This document shows, piece by piece, positions 8,360-18,831 of a stretch of DNA of 64,000 nucleotides. The notes beneath the pieces were generated by a model. The model saw only the letters and a program-made list of their open reading frames with translations. It searched no databases and was not told the origin of the DNA. The DNA is taken from the NCBI GenBank assembly GCA_003210755.1, contig QCUL01000004.1, positions 46,712 to 110,711 of the forward strand, written 5' to 3'. The DNA comes from Synechococcus sp. AG-679-C18. GTDB taxonomy: Bacteria > Cyanobacteriota > Cyanobacteriia > PCC-6307 > Cyanobiaceae. Position numbers and translations under genes: made by a program. Position 1 is the first letter of the stretch; each line of letters opens with the position of its first letter.

Positions 8360-11355
8360 TTTTTATCCAACACCAGCGTGATCAGTTCGCCTGGGCTCAC
8401 ATCCCAGGCATTCATTAGGACATTTGTGTTCTTGCAGCACGCCCTCCAGTCTTGACCTAACAACCAACGCTGTCTCTCCGGTCCGGGATTCAGCAATTCA
8501 ATCTGAATGGCTTCATCGCTCAGACCATCAGTGCACGCCTTTTTCACCGCAATCGGGACGAGGCTCTTAGGTAATGGAGGAAGACCTTGCCAGCGTTGAT
8601 CGAGAGCAACTGCTCCTGTCCAGCCAGGCTCCCTGAATCGAATCGCCGCCTGAGGCACTGCATCGCGGTTCCAACCGTTTAAGGCAGGCATTAATGCAAG
8701 TCTTTGTTTGTGAAACCCACTATCAGCAGAAGGATCCGGCCAGGTAGGACCTCTGAGCAGTGACACCCCTAGATGATCAGCACTCGCATCGGCACCCTGT
8801 GGACCATCCAGCAAAACAGCAAGCCCCCCCCCTGGAGCTTCCGATACAGCTGATAGCCAGGAAATGACAGGGATCTCCCAACGTTGTTGCTCGTAGGGGG
8901 TTATGGCCTGCGCTGGCCGCTCGATCACTCCCCCACTTGTGTCTGCTGCGCAACGAACTGAAGCAATGTTCAATGGCAGCTCAAACCTCAGCAGCTCATG
9001 GGTCTGTTTCCAGTCGATGCTGATCTGGATCTCAAGCCAAGGCGTGTCCGCCTTCAGCAAAAGATCCAGTCGAACCTTGCTAAGGCCTAGAGCTGCGCGC
9101 AGCACAATCCTTGCAACCAATGGTCCTGACTCCACGAGTTCTGCGGTCCAGCTTTCAGCCATCGGAAGCGGATGTTGGCGGTAATCGGCTGCAATATCCC
9201 AGGCATCCCAGAATTCACCGCGATCCGAAAAGCGCAGCAGTTGAGCCGGCTCACGGAGCTGCTGCACACCGTTCCCGTCACGAAGCTGCAACAGTCCAAG
9301 GGTGCTCACATCAGCAGACAGCAGTCCGTTGCTCAACGTCCACGCTTCCAAGGAAACGACCTCGACCTTCACAGGATGTCGGATCATCGGGGCAGGCTCA
9401 ACAGTCTCACTGACACGTTGGAGAGGGAGAGCACAAATGCCCTCACAAGAGGGCAGTTGAACCCAGACACCACCTGAATGGGCAGCCTGCGAAGCAAGGT
9501 GTTGGTTACCAGAGGACCAATGTCCTTTGGGCATCCGCAATAACGGCGACCAATGTGCAAGCGGCTGCAAACTGCACCAGGTCCATCGAGACCGATGCAG
9601 GTTGGAACCAAACCCATCATCAGGGGCACCACCTAAGAGGTGGCCCAACAATTGGTCCCTACAGAGAGCGGCTCGCCGTCGCGAATCACGCCAGATCGGT
9701 TCGGCCTGCTCAAACACCTCGGGAATCGAGGTGCCAGGAAGGATGTCATGGAATTGCTGGAACAGAAGGGGGCGCCAATCGCTAGCCACTCCATGTCCAG
9801 GCACCAGTTCATCGGCTTGAGCCCCGAGCAACGCAGCCGCAAGCTCAGCCTCACGAAGGAGCCTTTCCAGGGTTCGATTATGACGTTTTTGATCCGGCTT
9901 ACTTGTCGCGCAACCTCGATGCAGCTCGAGGTAAAGCTCATCGCGCCAGACCGGAAGAGACGAACGAAAAGGCTCCAAGTGATCGAGATAGGCCCGCAAC
10001 GTACCGGGCTGTTGAGGCAATGCCTGAGGGTGTTCTCGCCAAAGCCTCAGCTGTTCCAACATCTCGGCAGTTGGGCCACCACCATGGTCACCAACCCCTG
10101 GCAGCCAAATTGCCTGCTCCAATCCAGTGGCCTCATGAAAATTGCGATGCTCTTCCGCCATCGCGACAGGATCACCGTCGGTACCTATTCCTGGCAGCAT
10201 CAAGGCCATCACTTCAGCTTGTCCTCGACTACGCCAGCGGAACAAACGGTGCGGGAACCGATTGGTTGCATTCCAGGCCAGTTTGTGAGTGCAGAACCAG
10301 CGAATACCACTGGCATTCGCGACTGAAGGGAATCCCGCCGCGAACCCAAAACTGTCGGGCAGCCAAGCCAAGTCATGGCGCCATTCCGGGAAGCGCCTGA
10401 GACTGTCTTCCTGTCCAAGAGTGAACTGACGCGACAACGACGCCGTGCTGACCAGGACACAATCGGGCTCAACCCAAGGGCCATTGATCGGCTCCCAGCG
10501 GCCTTGACGACTGGCCTGTTGAATTCGGTCATACAAAGCAGGGCGATGGCGTTCCATCCAGGCATAAAGAGCCGGGGTTGAGTGCGCAAAATGCAGTTCT
10601 GGAAAACGATCCATCAAATCAAGCGCTGAGCGAAACGTCCTTTCCGCCGCCTGCCAGGTATCGGCTACCGGCCAAAGCCAGGCAAGGTCTAAGTGGGCGT
10701 GCCCCAACCAATGCACCGTTCCTCTTGGCCTGGATCGACTCGCCAGATATTGATCCACCAACGAAACAGCCTGTGTTCCTTTTGGATTACAAGACAGCAC
10801 AGCATTTGGAATGGGCTCACCTTTTGCGCAAGCCAAGACCAGGGCTTCTGGAAGTAAGACACGATCCGAGTCGCACTCGGCGATTAAAGGTTCCTGTACC
10901 AGAGCGCTCTGAATGAGAGCGCCATCGTCATGACATGGACTCCGCAATTCCAGCTGAATCCGCAGCCCGGAATGTTTCTTCCAATCCGTTGGGAGGACCC
11001 AGCGGCAGCGGGTATCGAACAAGTCGCCCTCATGCACAAGCACCCCATCAACCCAAAGACGCACTCGATCTGCCCACCAGCTGAGGATCAATCGCTCAAG
11101 AGATGCGCTGGATTGTTTCCAATCCTCGGAGCAGACCAGGATCTGCTCAAGTCGTAGCCAATTGCCACCTCGTGGCCAAATCAAAAGTCCACGCGCAGCC
11201 CAATCGGGACGATGTTGATGGCCCCATGGATCTGCAAGTACTGATCGGCGTTCCGGGTCGGTACTTCGCCACCACCCAGAAAGCAGATCAATGCGACTCC
11301 GACGTCGAAACGTTTCAATCCACTCCGATCCCCGGGCTTGCAGGTGCTTCTCCAT
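8347..11355 (-). CDS. Alpha-mannosidase-like glycoside hydrolase (GH38)
   Basis: A 1002-residue protein. The N-terminal region is a sugar-binding-like beta domain. The GH38 catalytic domain starts near residue 215 with VHWLGHAHLDLAWLWP, whose HxD pair binds zinc. The probable nucleophile Asp lies in LAWLPDSFGFAAGFP, and a later metal-site His is in GVGDHGGGP. The C-terminal half is beta-rich, as in other GH38 enzymes. No signal peptide is evident, so a cytoplasmic role in trimming or recycling alpha-mannosides is inferred; the substrate is unknown. The start codon at 11355 directly precedes the homologous region. Confidence 0.88.
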   Translation of the reverse strand: MEKHLQARGSEWIETFRRRSRIDLLSGWWRSTDPERRSVLADPWGHQHRPDWAARGLLIWPRGGNWLRLEQILVCSEDWKQSSASLERLILSWWADRVRLWVDGVLVHEGDLFDTRCRWVLPTDWKKHSGLRIQLELRSPCHDDGALIQSALVQEPLIAECDSDRVLLPEALVLACAKGEPIPNAVLSCNPKGTQAVSLVDQYLASRSRPRGTVHWLGHAHLDLAWLWPVADTWQAAERTFRSALDLMDRFPELHFAHSTPALYAWMERHRPALYDRIQQASRQGRWEPINGPWVEPDCVLVSTASLSRQFTLGQEDSLRRFPEWRHDLAWLPDSFGFAAGFPSVANASGIRWFCTHKLAWNATNRFPHRLFRWRSRGQAEVMALMLPGIGTDGDPVAMAEEHRNFHEATGLEQAIWLPGVGDHGGGPTAEMLEQLRLWREHPQALPQQPGTLRAYLDHLEPFRSSLPVWRDELYLELHRGCATSKPDQKRHNRTLERLLREAELAAALLGAQADELVPGHGVASDWRPLLFQQFHDILPGTSIPEVFEQAEPIWRDSRRRAALCRDQLLGHLLGGAPDDGFGSNLHRSRWTWCSLQPLAHWSPLLRMPKGHWSSGNQHLASQAAHSGGVWVQLPSCEGICALPLQRVSETVEPAPMIRHPVKVEVVSLEAWTLSNGLLSADVSTLGLLQLRDGNGVQQLREPAQLLRFSDRGEFWDAWDIAADYRQHPLPMAESWTAELVESGPLVARIVLRAALGLSKVRLDLLLKADTPWLEIQISIDWKQTHELLRFELPLNIASVRCAADTSGGVIERPAQAITPYEQQRWEIPVISWLSAVSEAPGGGLAVLLDGPQGADASADHLGVSLLRGPTWPDPSADSGFHKQRLALMPALNGWNRDAVPQAAIRFREPGWTGAVALDQRWQGLPPLPKSLVPIAVKKACTDGLSDEAIQIELLNPGPERQRWLLGQDWRACCKNTNVLMNAWDVSPGELITLVLDKNQSS

Positions 11356-11416
11356 CGTGTTATTCCATCATTCCGCCATAGGATGGCGTTCAAATTTCTG
11401 ACGCCGGTCGGTTGCC

Positions 11417-11536
11417 ATGCTTGCCCTCAAGATTTCGGTTTATTCCGTCGTCTTTTTCTTCCTCGGCATCTTTGTCTTTGGCTTTCTTGCCAGCGACCCA
11501 AGCCGCACCCCCAGCCGCAAAGATCTTGAAGATTGA
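11417..11536 (+). CDS. psbI: Photosystem II reaction-centre protein PsbI
   Basis: A 39-codon gene from ATG 11417 to TGA 11534-11536. It starts [19 protein letters not shown] and ends [19 protein letters not shown], which is the PsbI pattern of one membrane helix followed by the conserved SDPxRxPxRKDLE tail. PsbI is a small subunit next to D1 in the PSII core. The gene is divergent from the GH38 gene. Confidence 0.97.
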   Translation: MLALKISVYSVVFFFLGIFVFGFLASDPSRTPSRKDLED

Positions 11537-11629
11537 CCGTTAGGAATCGGGGTCACGCCAAGCACTGGTTAGACCTCGCGTCGTAGAGCACTCGCACGTG
11601 GCAGGATCACCGGCCACTGCTGATTTCTT

Positions 11630-14600
11630 TTGTCGGCGTTTAGCCCCATCACCAGGATCGCAGGGTTACTGGCTGTTGCAGCTGCGCTGACGGGACTTCC
11701 GGCCCGGTCTCAATCTGCCTTCAGCTATCAAGACGATTCCGATGCGGTAGAAGCGGAATCGAAAGAACGTGTGACTTCTCCCTCATCGGATGAACGTTCA
11801 CTCAAGATCGATGTCGAACCATTTTCGAGCCCCACACCCAATCCAGCTGCCACATCAGACACCAGCCAGCCTCCCAAACCGCCAGAAGAGATCGATCTCA
11901 AGGCTGACCGGCAATCATTTGATGCACGCCGTGGGGTCTTTGTCGCCGAAGGCAACGTTCGAGCACAACTCCGTGGTGGTGTGCTTCAAGCCGATCGAAT
12001 CGAATTTGACAACAATTTCAACACCTTGTTCGCTCGTGGAAGTGTTCGATTAAGGCGCGGATCGCAATATTTTCAGGCCAGCACCTTCCGTTACAGCCTG
12101 ATCCAGAACAGTGGAGAGCTGGAAGACGTCTACGGCGTTATCGAACTTGATGAGCTTTCGGAAGGTTTTGGTCCTTCATCAACCGTTGATCCCTCGTCCT
12201 CCACAACCAACTCCGAACGGCAACTCCCTGTAGTCGAGAGCACTGGACTTGGGTTCCCCACAGCCCTTGACCTGGAAATTCGCAGCACGACAGCAGAGCG
12301 AGTCAGTCTTGGAGACGATGGAATCAATTTCTGGAATGCGGAAACCGTTCCTCTCAACACCTGGACGGTTCCAGTTCCATCTCAGGGAAGCAATCAAGCT
12401 CAAAAGCCAGTTGAGGGCATGGCCTGCCCAGTAGCACTTCCACCAATCCCGGATTGGCATCCCCATCCCTGGGCCGTCACAGCTTGGGGCGGCCAAATGA
12501 TAGATGCCCCCTTTGGAGACACCTTTCTATTCAACGGGCGATTAAGAGAGGAGTATTTACTAGGTGTCAGCATGCAAAAGAGGATCTGGCGTGCTGGACC
12601 CTTCTCATTGGAATTAGAGGCAGATCTTTTCGCCCATCAGGCCTTCAGGCAACAAGGAGGAGAGTTCAACCAAAATGTGCCGAACGCTGATACCCCCGAA
12701 CAATTTTTCGGTGAGGCTGTTATCGGCCTAGGCGCAAGACTCTGGGTGCAGCCATGGCTGAGCTTCGGTTTTGTAGAAGGCCTCAGTTACAACACCTCGG
12801 TCAGCAATTACGAACGAACTTATCGAGAAAATTTTTCTCAACTTCTCAATTATCTGGCCTTTGAGTTAGAGGCCTCGGTCTCAGATCAACTCTCTATGGT
12901 CGGAAGAATTCATCATCGCTCCGGCGCATTTGGCACTTACAACGGCGTCAAAGAAGGAAGTAATGCTTACCTCCTCGGGTTGCGTTATCGCTGGGGTAAA
13001 GACCCAATTGCAGCACAACTTGCCGAAGTTCCGCCCCCTCTTGGTTGCCCTGATCCTGATCGAGCCTCCCGCCAACCACTGCTGACCCTGAACGAAAAGC
13101 TTGAAGAGATCACGCTTGGTACAGGAGGAAATCAAGCAGTTCCACCCCCTGAACCCTTAGCCCAGTCTCGCTTCTCAGGAATGACTCCTACCGAGCAGGA
13201 AGCTCTGCGTGCAGAAGCGATTGCCGGGATTGACCAAAGGGTCAGCAGCATTCAGTTTCAGCAACGACTCACCGTCGAAAGACGTATTGGAGTTCCTCGT
13301 GCCATCAATAACAACGAAGTTCAAAAGCAAAATGACTTTGGTGGAGTAAGGGCTTCTCAGCTCGATACCCTTGGCTCGACACCACTCATCACCGGCCAAA
13401 TCAGTCGCTGGCGCATCCAAGCTTCAAGGATTTCAATCACACCCGAAGGATGGAAAGCCGAACGAATGGGTTTCACCAATGATCCCTTCACTCCAGCTCA
13501 AACAAGAATTGATGCCGAGGACGTCATCGCTCAGCAACAGCCCAACGGCGACATCTTGATAAAAAGTGCTCGCAATCGCCTGATCGTGGAAGAACGGCTT
13601 CCTATTCCAGTGAGCCGAACCCAACGCATCACCAAAGAAGAGGAGGTCGAAAACCGCTGGGTTTTCGGGTTCGACAACGATGATCGCGACGGTTTTTTCG
13701 TGGGACGCGAACTTAGACCCATTGAACTCAACAAAGATACTTTACTGAGTCTTCAACCTCAGCTCCTTCTTGAAAGAGCCATTAACGGTGAAACAACCAG
13801 TTACGTAAAACCAGGGAGTTCAATTGATAGCAGCAAAGTCAATCAACCAACAACAGCTGGCGATCTGTTTGGACTTGAAGCGGAATTAGTGAGCAGATTA
13901 TGGGGATGGGAAGTAGAGGCAAATGCAGATATCAGTACTTTTAATCCTGAGAACTTTATGAACGGAAGCCGTTTTTGGGGTGAATTAAGAAATAGGGTCA
14001 CTCTTCCATGGCTTGGCGAAGTCAAGGTAAGAGCATTTTCTGCCTATCGTTTCCGCGCCTTCAACGGATCTTTGGGGGAAACAGATGTTTATTCTGCGTT
14101 CGGTAGTTTCCTCGAAAAAAGAGGAGATTTCAATGTAGGGAAACTTTCTAATAATTACATTTGGCGAGTTGGTGCTGGCAACTACCAAGCCGAAGAATTC
14201 GAAAGCGAAAACCTTACTGATTTATGGAGAGCCAACTTCTATGGATCAATCAACAGTAGTTATCCGATCTGGCGTGGGAATCCTGCACCACTTACTCCTG
14301 AAGCGGCTTACCGCTACTCCCCTGTTGCGATTGTTCCAGGACTGGATTTTAGAACCAATGTCAGGACTGAATTAATTGCCTTCGGAAACGGCACAAGGCA
14401 AAACTCAATTAGTCTTTCAGGAGGCCCAACACTTACTTTAGGGACTTTCAGTAAACCACTCCTTGATTACACCCAACTCTCAATTACTGGAGGCGGGACG
14501 CTCAAACAGGGTTCAAGTCCCTTTGATTTCGATCAGGCCATCGACCTTGGCACATTAGGCCTTGGTCTTACACAACAAATTGCAGGGCCTTTGATTTTAA

Positions 14601-14833
14601 ACGCCGGAGTTGGATTGAATGTTGATCCTTCTTCTGAGTTTTACGGCGACGTTATTGACTCAAATATTGAACTGCGTTGGCAGAGACGTTCTTATGACGT
14701 TGGTTTCTATTACAACCCTTATCAAGGAATCGGAGGATTTCGATTCCGCCTTAACGACTTTAATTTCACAGGAACAGGCGTTCCTTTTATTCCCTACAAC
14801 CCATCGAACCAGTTAGATAACCGCCCTTTTTAA
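11630..14833 (+). CDS. LptD/OstA-like outer-membrane protein (DUF3769)
   Basis: A 1067-residue protein. A signal peptide is predicted over about residues 1-29 (RIAGLLAVAAALTGLPARS then Q). An OstA/LptA-like strand region follows at about 85-165 (FDARRGVFVAEGNVRAQLRG, ending in GVIELDEL). The C-terminal half has alternating strands typical of an outer-membrane barrel, ending in GIGGFRFRLNDFNF. This is the cyanobacterial DUF3769 architecture, thought to act like LptD in placing lipopolysaccharide in the outer membrane. An in-frame TGA at 11621 forces a late start, probably TTG 11630. Confidence 0.8.
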   Translation: MSAFSPITRIAGLLAVAAALTGLPARSQSAFSYQDDSDAVEAESKERVTSPSSDERSLKIDVEPFSSPTPNPAATSDTSQPPKPPEEIDLKADRQSFDARRGVFVAEGNVRAQLRGGVLQADRIEFDNNFNTLFARGSVRLRRGSQYFQASTFRYSLIQNSGELEDVYGVIELDELSEGFGPSSTVDPSSSTTNSERQLPVVESTGLGFPTALDLEIRSTTAERVSLGDDGINFWNAETVPLNTWTVPVPSQGSNQAQKPVEGMACPVALPPIPDWHPHPWAVTAWGGQMIDAPFGDTFLFNGRLREEYLLGVSMQKRIWRAGPFSLELEADLFAHQAFRQQGGEFNQNVPNADTPEQFFGEAVIGLGARLWVQPWLSFGFVEGLSYNTSVSNYERTYRENFSQLLNYLAFELEASVSDQLSMVGRIHHRSGAFGTYNGVKEGSNAYLLGLRYRWGKDPIAAQLAEVPPPLGCPDPDRASRQPLLTLNEKLEEITLGTGGNQAVPPPEPLAQSRFSGMTPTEQEALRAEAIAGIDQRVSSIQFQQRLTVERRIGVPRAINNNEVQKQNDFGGVRASQLDTLGSTPLITGQISRWRIQASRISITPEGWKAERMGFTNDPFTPAQTRIDAEDVIAQQQPNGDILIKSARNRLIVEERLPIPVSRTQRITKEEEVENRWVFGFDNDDRDGFFVGRELRPIELNKDTLLSLQPQLLLERAINGETTSYVKPGSSIDSSKVNQPTTAGDLFGLEAELVSRLWGWEVEANADISTFNPENFMNGSRFWGELRNRVTLPWLGEVKVRAFSAYRFRAFNGSLGETDVYSAFGSFLEKRGDFNVGKLSNNYIWRVGAGNYQAEEFESENLTDLWRANFYGSINSSYPIWRGNPAPLTPEAAYRYSPVAIVPGLDFRTNVRTELIAFGNGTRQNSISLSGGPTLTLGTFSKPLLDYTQLSITGGGTLKQGSSPFDFDQAIDLGTLGLGLTQQIAGPLILNAGVGLNVDPSSEFYGDVIDSNIELRWQRRSYDVGFYYNPYQGIGGFRFRLNDFNFTGTGVPFIPYNPSNQLDNRPF

Positions 14834-14846
14834 GCACAAAAGTCTT

Positions 14847-15320
14847 CTAATCAGGGCCACCGCCATAGATCAAATGACTGCCGGTGAGATCTGATCCTGC
14901 AAAGTGCATCCCATCGGTTTGAACCCCAGGAGCAAACGCGTTAATCACAATGGAGTCGCGCAAATCAGCGTGGCGAAGATTGGTGCCTGAAAGATCGGCA
15001 TTACTGAGTGTTGCTCCCTGCAACCGAGCACCCTCAAGCCGAGCATCACTCAGATCTGCCCCTTCAAGATTCGCCCCGCTGAGCTCCGCTCCGCGCAAAT
15101 CAGCTCCGCGTAAGTCCGCCCCTATCAGATGACGACCGCGCAGATTGGCTTCTCGCAAATCACAATCCTTACAAGCGCCACTCTGAAGCAGTCGCTCCAA
15201 AGGAGTGCCGAAAGGCTCCACATCAATTGGAGTGACAGGTCTAGCCTGCACAAGCGATGGGCAAAGCAACAAGCTCATCGAGCTAAAAGCACACCAAATG
15301 TTCTTAAGGAAGGAAGTCAA
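14847..15320 (-). CDS. Secreted pentapeptide-repeat protein
   Basis: A 157-residue protein with an N-terminal signal peptide (cleavage predicted near residue 26, after VQA). It carries about 14 tandem A(D/N)LxG-type repeats at about residues 48-140 (such as ADLRGADLRGAELSGANLEG) that should form a right-handed quadrilateral beta helix. A Cys pair (CKDC) precedes the repeats. Such thylakoid-lumen or periplasmic pentapeptide proteins are common in cyanobacteria; the specific role is unknown. Confidence 0.88.
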   Translation of the reverse strand: MTSFLKNIWCAFSSMSLLLCPSLVQARPVTPIDVEPFGTPLERLLQSGACKDCDLREANLRGRHLIGADLRGADLRGAELSGANLEGADLSDARLEGARLQGATLSNADLSGTNLRHADLRDSIVINAFAPGVQTDGMHFAGSDLTGSHLIYGGGPD

Positions 15321-15372
15321 ACCATCGATGCCGCTACTTCCTTCATAGACACTAAAGCAAGTGTCTGCCGCG

Positions 15373-15987
15373 TTAAAAGCCGTTGATGTATGGCAGACGA
15401 TTCATCGTGCTTCTAAGTTCGGCATCGCGAGCCAAAAGTTGGCCAGTGGCATCCCAACGACCGGAACGGAACATCTCGAGGGGGCCTGGATCTAGATATA
15501 CAGGCCAGCTCTCTTCACCATTGCTGCAATTCAAGGTCTCCAAGTTCAGAGTCCAGGCAGCTGCAGGATCCTTGCCCACAGCCATTTGAAGAGCCCGCAC
15601 CTCATCTTTGGCTGCCTTTGCACAGGGAATTCCTAGTGCCAAACAATTGCCATAAAAAATTTCCGCAAAACTAACCCCAACGAGGGCGCGGATCCCCCAC
15701 CGCATCAGGGCTTGAGGAGCATGCTCACGACTAGAGCCACAACCAAAGTTGTCATTAACCACCAAGATTTTGGCTTCTTGATGAGCTGGAAGGTCAAATG
15801 GATGACGTCCTTCAAGCTCCTGACGGTCATCTGCGAAGGCCTGTGCCCCAAGCGCCTCAAAACTCACACATTTCAGAAACCGAGCAGGAATAATCCGATC
15901 TGTGTCGATGTCATCACCCTCTAATGCAAAGGCAGGGCCGTGAATTGAAGTGATCAGGCCTTGAGGGAAATCGAGGGTCTGAGTCAT
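15373..15987 (-). CDS. leuD: 3-isopropylmalate dehydratase small subunit
   Basis: The small subunit of isopropylmalate isomerase in leucine synthesis. The swivel-domain motifs DDIDTDRIIPARFLK and NFGCGSSREHAPQAL are intact. ATG 15987 (MTQTLDFPQG) is preferred over an upstream ATG at 16038 that adds a non-conserved 17 residues. It lies 75 bases downstream of leuC in the same orientation. Confidence 0.95.
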   Translation of the reverse strand: MTQTLDFPQGLITSIHGPAFALEGDDIDTDRIIPARFLKCVSFEALGAQAFADDRQELEGRHPFDLPAHQEAKILVVNDNFGCGSSREHAPQALMRWGIRALVGVSFAEIFYGNCLALGIPCAKAAKDEVRALQMAVGKDPAAAWTLNLETLNCSNGEESWPVYLDPGPLEMFRSGRWDATGQLLARDAELRSTMNRLPYINGF

Positions 15988-16062
15988 GAAGGATGAAAGG
16001 AAATAAGTAGAGCGAGCAGCTCGATCAAAAGGTGTCAAGCGTTAACCAGCTCGAGTCAGTGT

Positions 16063-17469
16063 TCAGCAGTCAAGCAAGCGCACATCGCTGACATGCCCCG
16101 TCACCGCTGCCGCCGCAACCATGGCAGGACTCATAAGAAGGGTTCGGCCACTGGCTGATCCCTGGCGCCCCTTGAAATTTCGGTTACTTGAGCTTGCGCT
16201 GATCTGACGTCCCTCGAGCCTGTCGGGGTTCATGGCAAGACACATCGAACAGCCAGGTTCACGCCACTCGAACCCCGCATCTCGAAACACTTGATCGAGG
16301 CCTTCAGCCTCAGCAGCACGAGCGACCTGCTCGGATCCAGGAACGACAAAGGCCTTGATCCCTGAAGCCACCTGTCGACCGCGAGCCACATCAGCTGCAG
16401 CCTTCAGATCACTGAGGCGACCGTTGGTGCAGCTGCCAATAAAACAGACATCCACAGGCACGCCAGCAATGGCTTGACCAGGCGCTAAATCCATATAACG
16501 GTAAGCCTCTTCAGCGATCGGGCGATCTGCTGGATCTAGTTGCTCCGGAGTTGGAACCTGCTCATCGACGCCAATTCCCTGGCCAGGCGTGATACCCCAG
16601 GTCACCGTGGGAGCAATCACAGCCGCATCAAAGCGCAGCTCATCGTCAAAACAAGCATCCCAATCCGATGAGAGCGATTGCCACCAGCGAATCGCCCGTT
16701 GCCAAGCTTCACCATGAGGGACGCAGGGACGACCTTCTAAGTAGTCAAATGTCGTCTGATCAGGATTGACGTAGCCGCATCGTGCTCCTCCCTCGATTGC
16801 CATGTTGCAGAGGGTCATCCGTTCCTCCATGGAGAGGGCCTCGATAGCAGGTCCAGCGAATTCATAGGCATGACCCACTCCAGCCTTAACCCCAAGAGAG
16901 CGAATGACGTGCAGGATCAAATCCTTCGCAAAAACCCCTGGGCTCAGTCGATTCTCAACCCAAATACGTCGCACCTTTAGCTTGTTCATCGCCAGGCTTT
17001 GACTTGCAAGTACATCACGAACCTGGGATGTGCCTATACCAAAGGCGATCGCTCCGAATGCACCGTGCGTTGAGGTGTGCGAGTCCCCACAAGCCACAGT
17101 CATACCGGGCTGGGTCAACCCCAACTCCGGAGCAATCACATGCACGATCCCTTGACGGCCACTGCCGATTGCATTCAACAAAATCCCGTATTGATTGCAG
17201 TTTCGCTCCAGAGTGCTGAGCATCTCTTCAGCCAACGGATCCGTAAAAGGCCTGGACTGATTAGTTGTAGGAACAATGTGATCGACCGTCGCCACGGTCC
17301 TCTCAGGACAACGCACTGTTAGCCCCTTGTCTTCGAGAGCCGTGAAAGCCTGAGGGCTCGTCACTTCGTGGATCAGGTGAAGACCAATGAACAGCTGTGT
17401 GGAGCCTCCAGGGAGATCAGCAACGCAATGAAGATCCCAAACTTTGTCGTACAGGGTTCCGCTGCTCAT
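16063..17469 (-). CDS. leuC: 3-isopropylmalate dehydratase large subunit
   Basis: The [4Fe-4S] catalytic subunit that interconverts 2- and 3-isopropylmalate. The 468-residue length is standard. Cluster ligands are visible in [14 protein letters not shown] and [13 protein letters not shown], and the substrate region [13 protein letters not shown] is present. It pairs with leuD downstream. Confidence 0.97.
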   Translation of the reverse strand: MSSGTLYDKVWDLHCVADLPGGSTQLFIGLHLIHEVTSPQAFTALEDKGLTVRCPERTVATVDHIVPTTNQSRPFTDPLAEEMLSTLERNCNQYGILLNAIGSGRQGIVHVIAPELGLTQPGMTVACGDSHTSTHGAFGAIAFGIGTSQVRDVLASQSLAMNKLKVRRIWVENRLSPGVFAKDLILHVIRSLGVKAGVGHAYEFAGPAIEALSMEERMTLCNMAIEGGARCGYVNPDQTTFDYLEGRPCVPHGEAWQRAIRWWQSLSSDWDACFDDELRFDAAVIAPTVTWGITPGQGIGVDEQVPTPEQLDPADRPIAEEAYRYMDLAPGQAIAGVPVDVCFIGSCTNGRLSDLKAAADVARGRQVASGIKAFVVPGSEQVARAAEAEGLDQVFRDAGFEWREPGCSMCLAMNPDRLEGRQISASSSNRNFKGRQGSASGRTLLMSPAMVAAAAVTGHVSDVRLLDC

Positions 17470-17562
17470 TCCCTTTCAACAATTCAACAAAAACCCTAAA
17501 GGCAAACCGCACCATCGATCAGATCACCCTGACTTCGCGTTAAGACAAGCTGCTTGAAGCAC

Positions 17563-18831
17563 CTATCCAGGCTGAGTACCCATTAAGCGCAAGCGCAGAT
17601 TGTTCAGGACTTCACCGGCGCTGACAACCCTTATCCACTCTCTTCCTCGTGAGTGTCCCAATCGCAACATCTCACTGCTGCAGCCATCTGGCCCAGCAAC
17701 AGCGACATACACCAAACCAACCGGTTTCTCCTGTGTACCTCCATCAGGGCCTGCAATTCCCGTGACCGCGAGCGCCCAGTCCGACCCTGTAAGACGCCGA
17801 ACGCCACTCGCCATCGCCTCCGCCACTGGCGCGCTGACAGCGCCATATTCCTCTAAGAATGACTCCGGCACCGATAGAAGATCTCGCTTGATGGAATTGG
17901 CATAAGCGATCACACCTCCAACCATCACAGATGAGGCACCAGGAACCGCTGTGAGTTCAGCACCGAGGCCACCACCGGTGCAGGATTCCGCCACAGATAA
18001 CGTTTGGCCAGCCGCAGCGAGCTGTTTCAGGACAGCAGAAGCGAGGGAATCTTGATCGACTCCAAAGCACAGGTTGCCAGTGCGCTGGCGCAGTTCCTGC
18101 TCGGTGTGGTCTACCAACCCCCAAGCATTCGAGGGGGCTTCTGCGCGCGCCGTAATCCGCAGCTTCACTTCTCCTCGACCGGCATAGGGCGCAACTGTGG
18201 GGTTCACCCCATCCAACAGATCTGCCACATGTTCGGCCAAAGTAGATTCGCCAATCCCCCAAAAATTCAGTACTCGACTTACAAAAACACCTTTTGACAG
18301 ACCGGACGCCTGAATCCAAGGCACAGCTGATCCGTGCCACATCGCTTTCATCTCACTGGGCACTCCTGGAAAAGTGAGCACCGTGAATTCAGGCAAAGGC
18401 GCCCAAATCATGCCGGGGGCCGTACCTGTGGAATTCCATAGCACTTGAGCACCCTTAGGTAAGAGGGCCTGACGACGGGTCTCATGACCAGGGAGACGAC
18501 CGCGGCTATGCGCCTTCTCCTGTATGTCGGACCAAACGTCTGCTCTCTCCTCTAGGGGTACTGAAAATGCAGCAGCAATCGCTTCCGTGGTCAAATCATC
18601 GGGTGTTGGTCCAAGGCCACCAGTGGTAATCAACAACCTGGAGCGTTGGGCTGTTTCCTGAACCACCTCAATCAGACGCTCACGATTGTCACCGACAACA
18701 GTCTGCCGAAAATGAGGAAGACCAAGAGAGGCGAGCTCCTCGGACAACCAGCGAGCGTTGCTGTTCAAAATATTGCCGAGCAATAGTTCGGTCCCAATAC
18801 AGAGAATTTCAACTTCAGAGCTATCAGCCAC
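17563..18831 (-). CDS. cinA: CinA-family protein (NMN deamidase/ADP-ribose pyrophosphatase type)
   Basis: A 422-residue protein with an N-terminal MoCF-like domain ([31 protein letters not shown]) and a C-terminal CinA domain (about residues 265-420; [16 protein letters not shown] and [20 protein letters not shown]). In other bacteria the family acts on ADP-ribose and deamidates nicotinamide mononucleotide for NAD recycling. Its start overlaps the stop of the upstream WecA-type gene by 8 bases. Confidence 0.92.
   Translation of the reverse strand: MADSSEVEILCIGTELLLGNILNSNARWLSEELASLGLPHFRQTVVGDNRERLIEVVQETAQRSRLLITTGGLGPTPDDLTTEAIAAAFSVPLEERADVWSDIQEKAHSRGRLPGHETRRQALLPKGAQVLWNSTGTAPGMIWAPLPEFTVLTFPGVPSEMKAMWHGSAVPWIQASGLSKGVFVSRVLNFWGIGESTLAEHVADLLDGVNPTVAPYAGRGEVKLRITARAEAPSNAWGLVDHTEQELRQRTGNLCFGVDQDSLASAVLKQLAAAGQTLSVAESCTGGGLGAELTAVPGASSVMVGGVIAYANSIKRDLLSVPESFLEEYGAVSAPVAEAMASGVRRLTGSDWALAVTGIAGPDGGTQEKPVGLVYVAVAGPDGCSSEMLRLGHSRGREWIRVVSAGEVLNNLRLRLMGTQPG

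Noticed and set aside
9640..10326. Long plus-strand frame of 228 codons
   Set aside because: It is antisense to the GH38 gene, whose protein is conserved along its whole length; a shadow frame.
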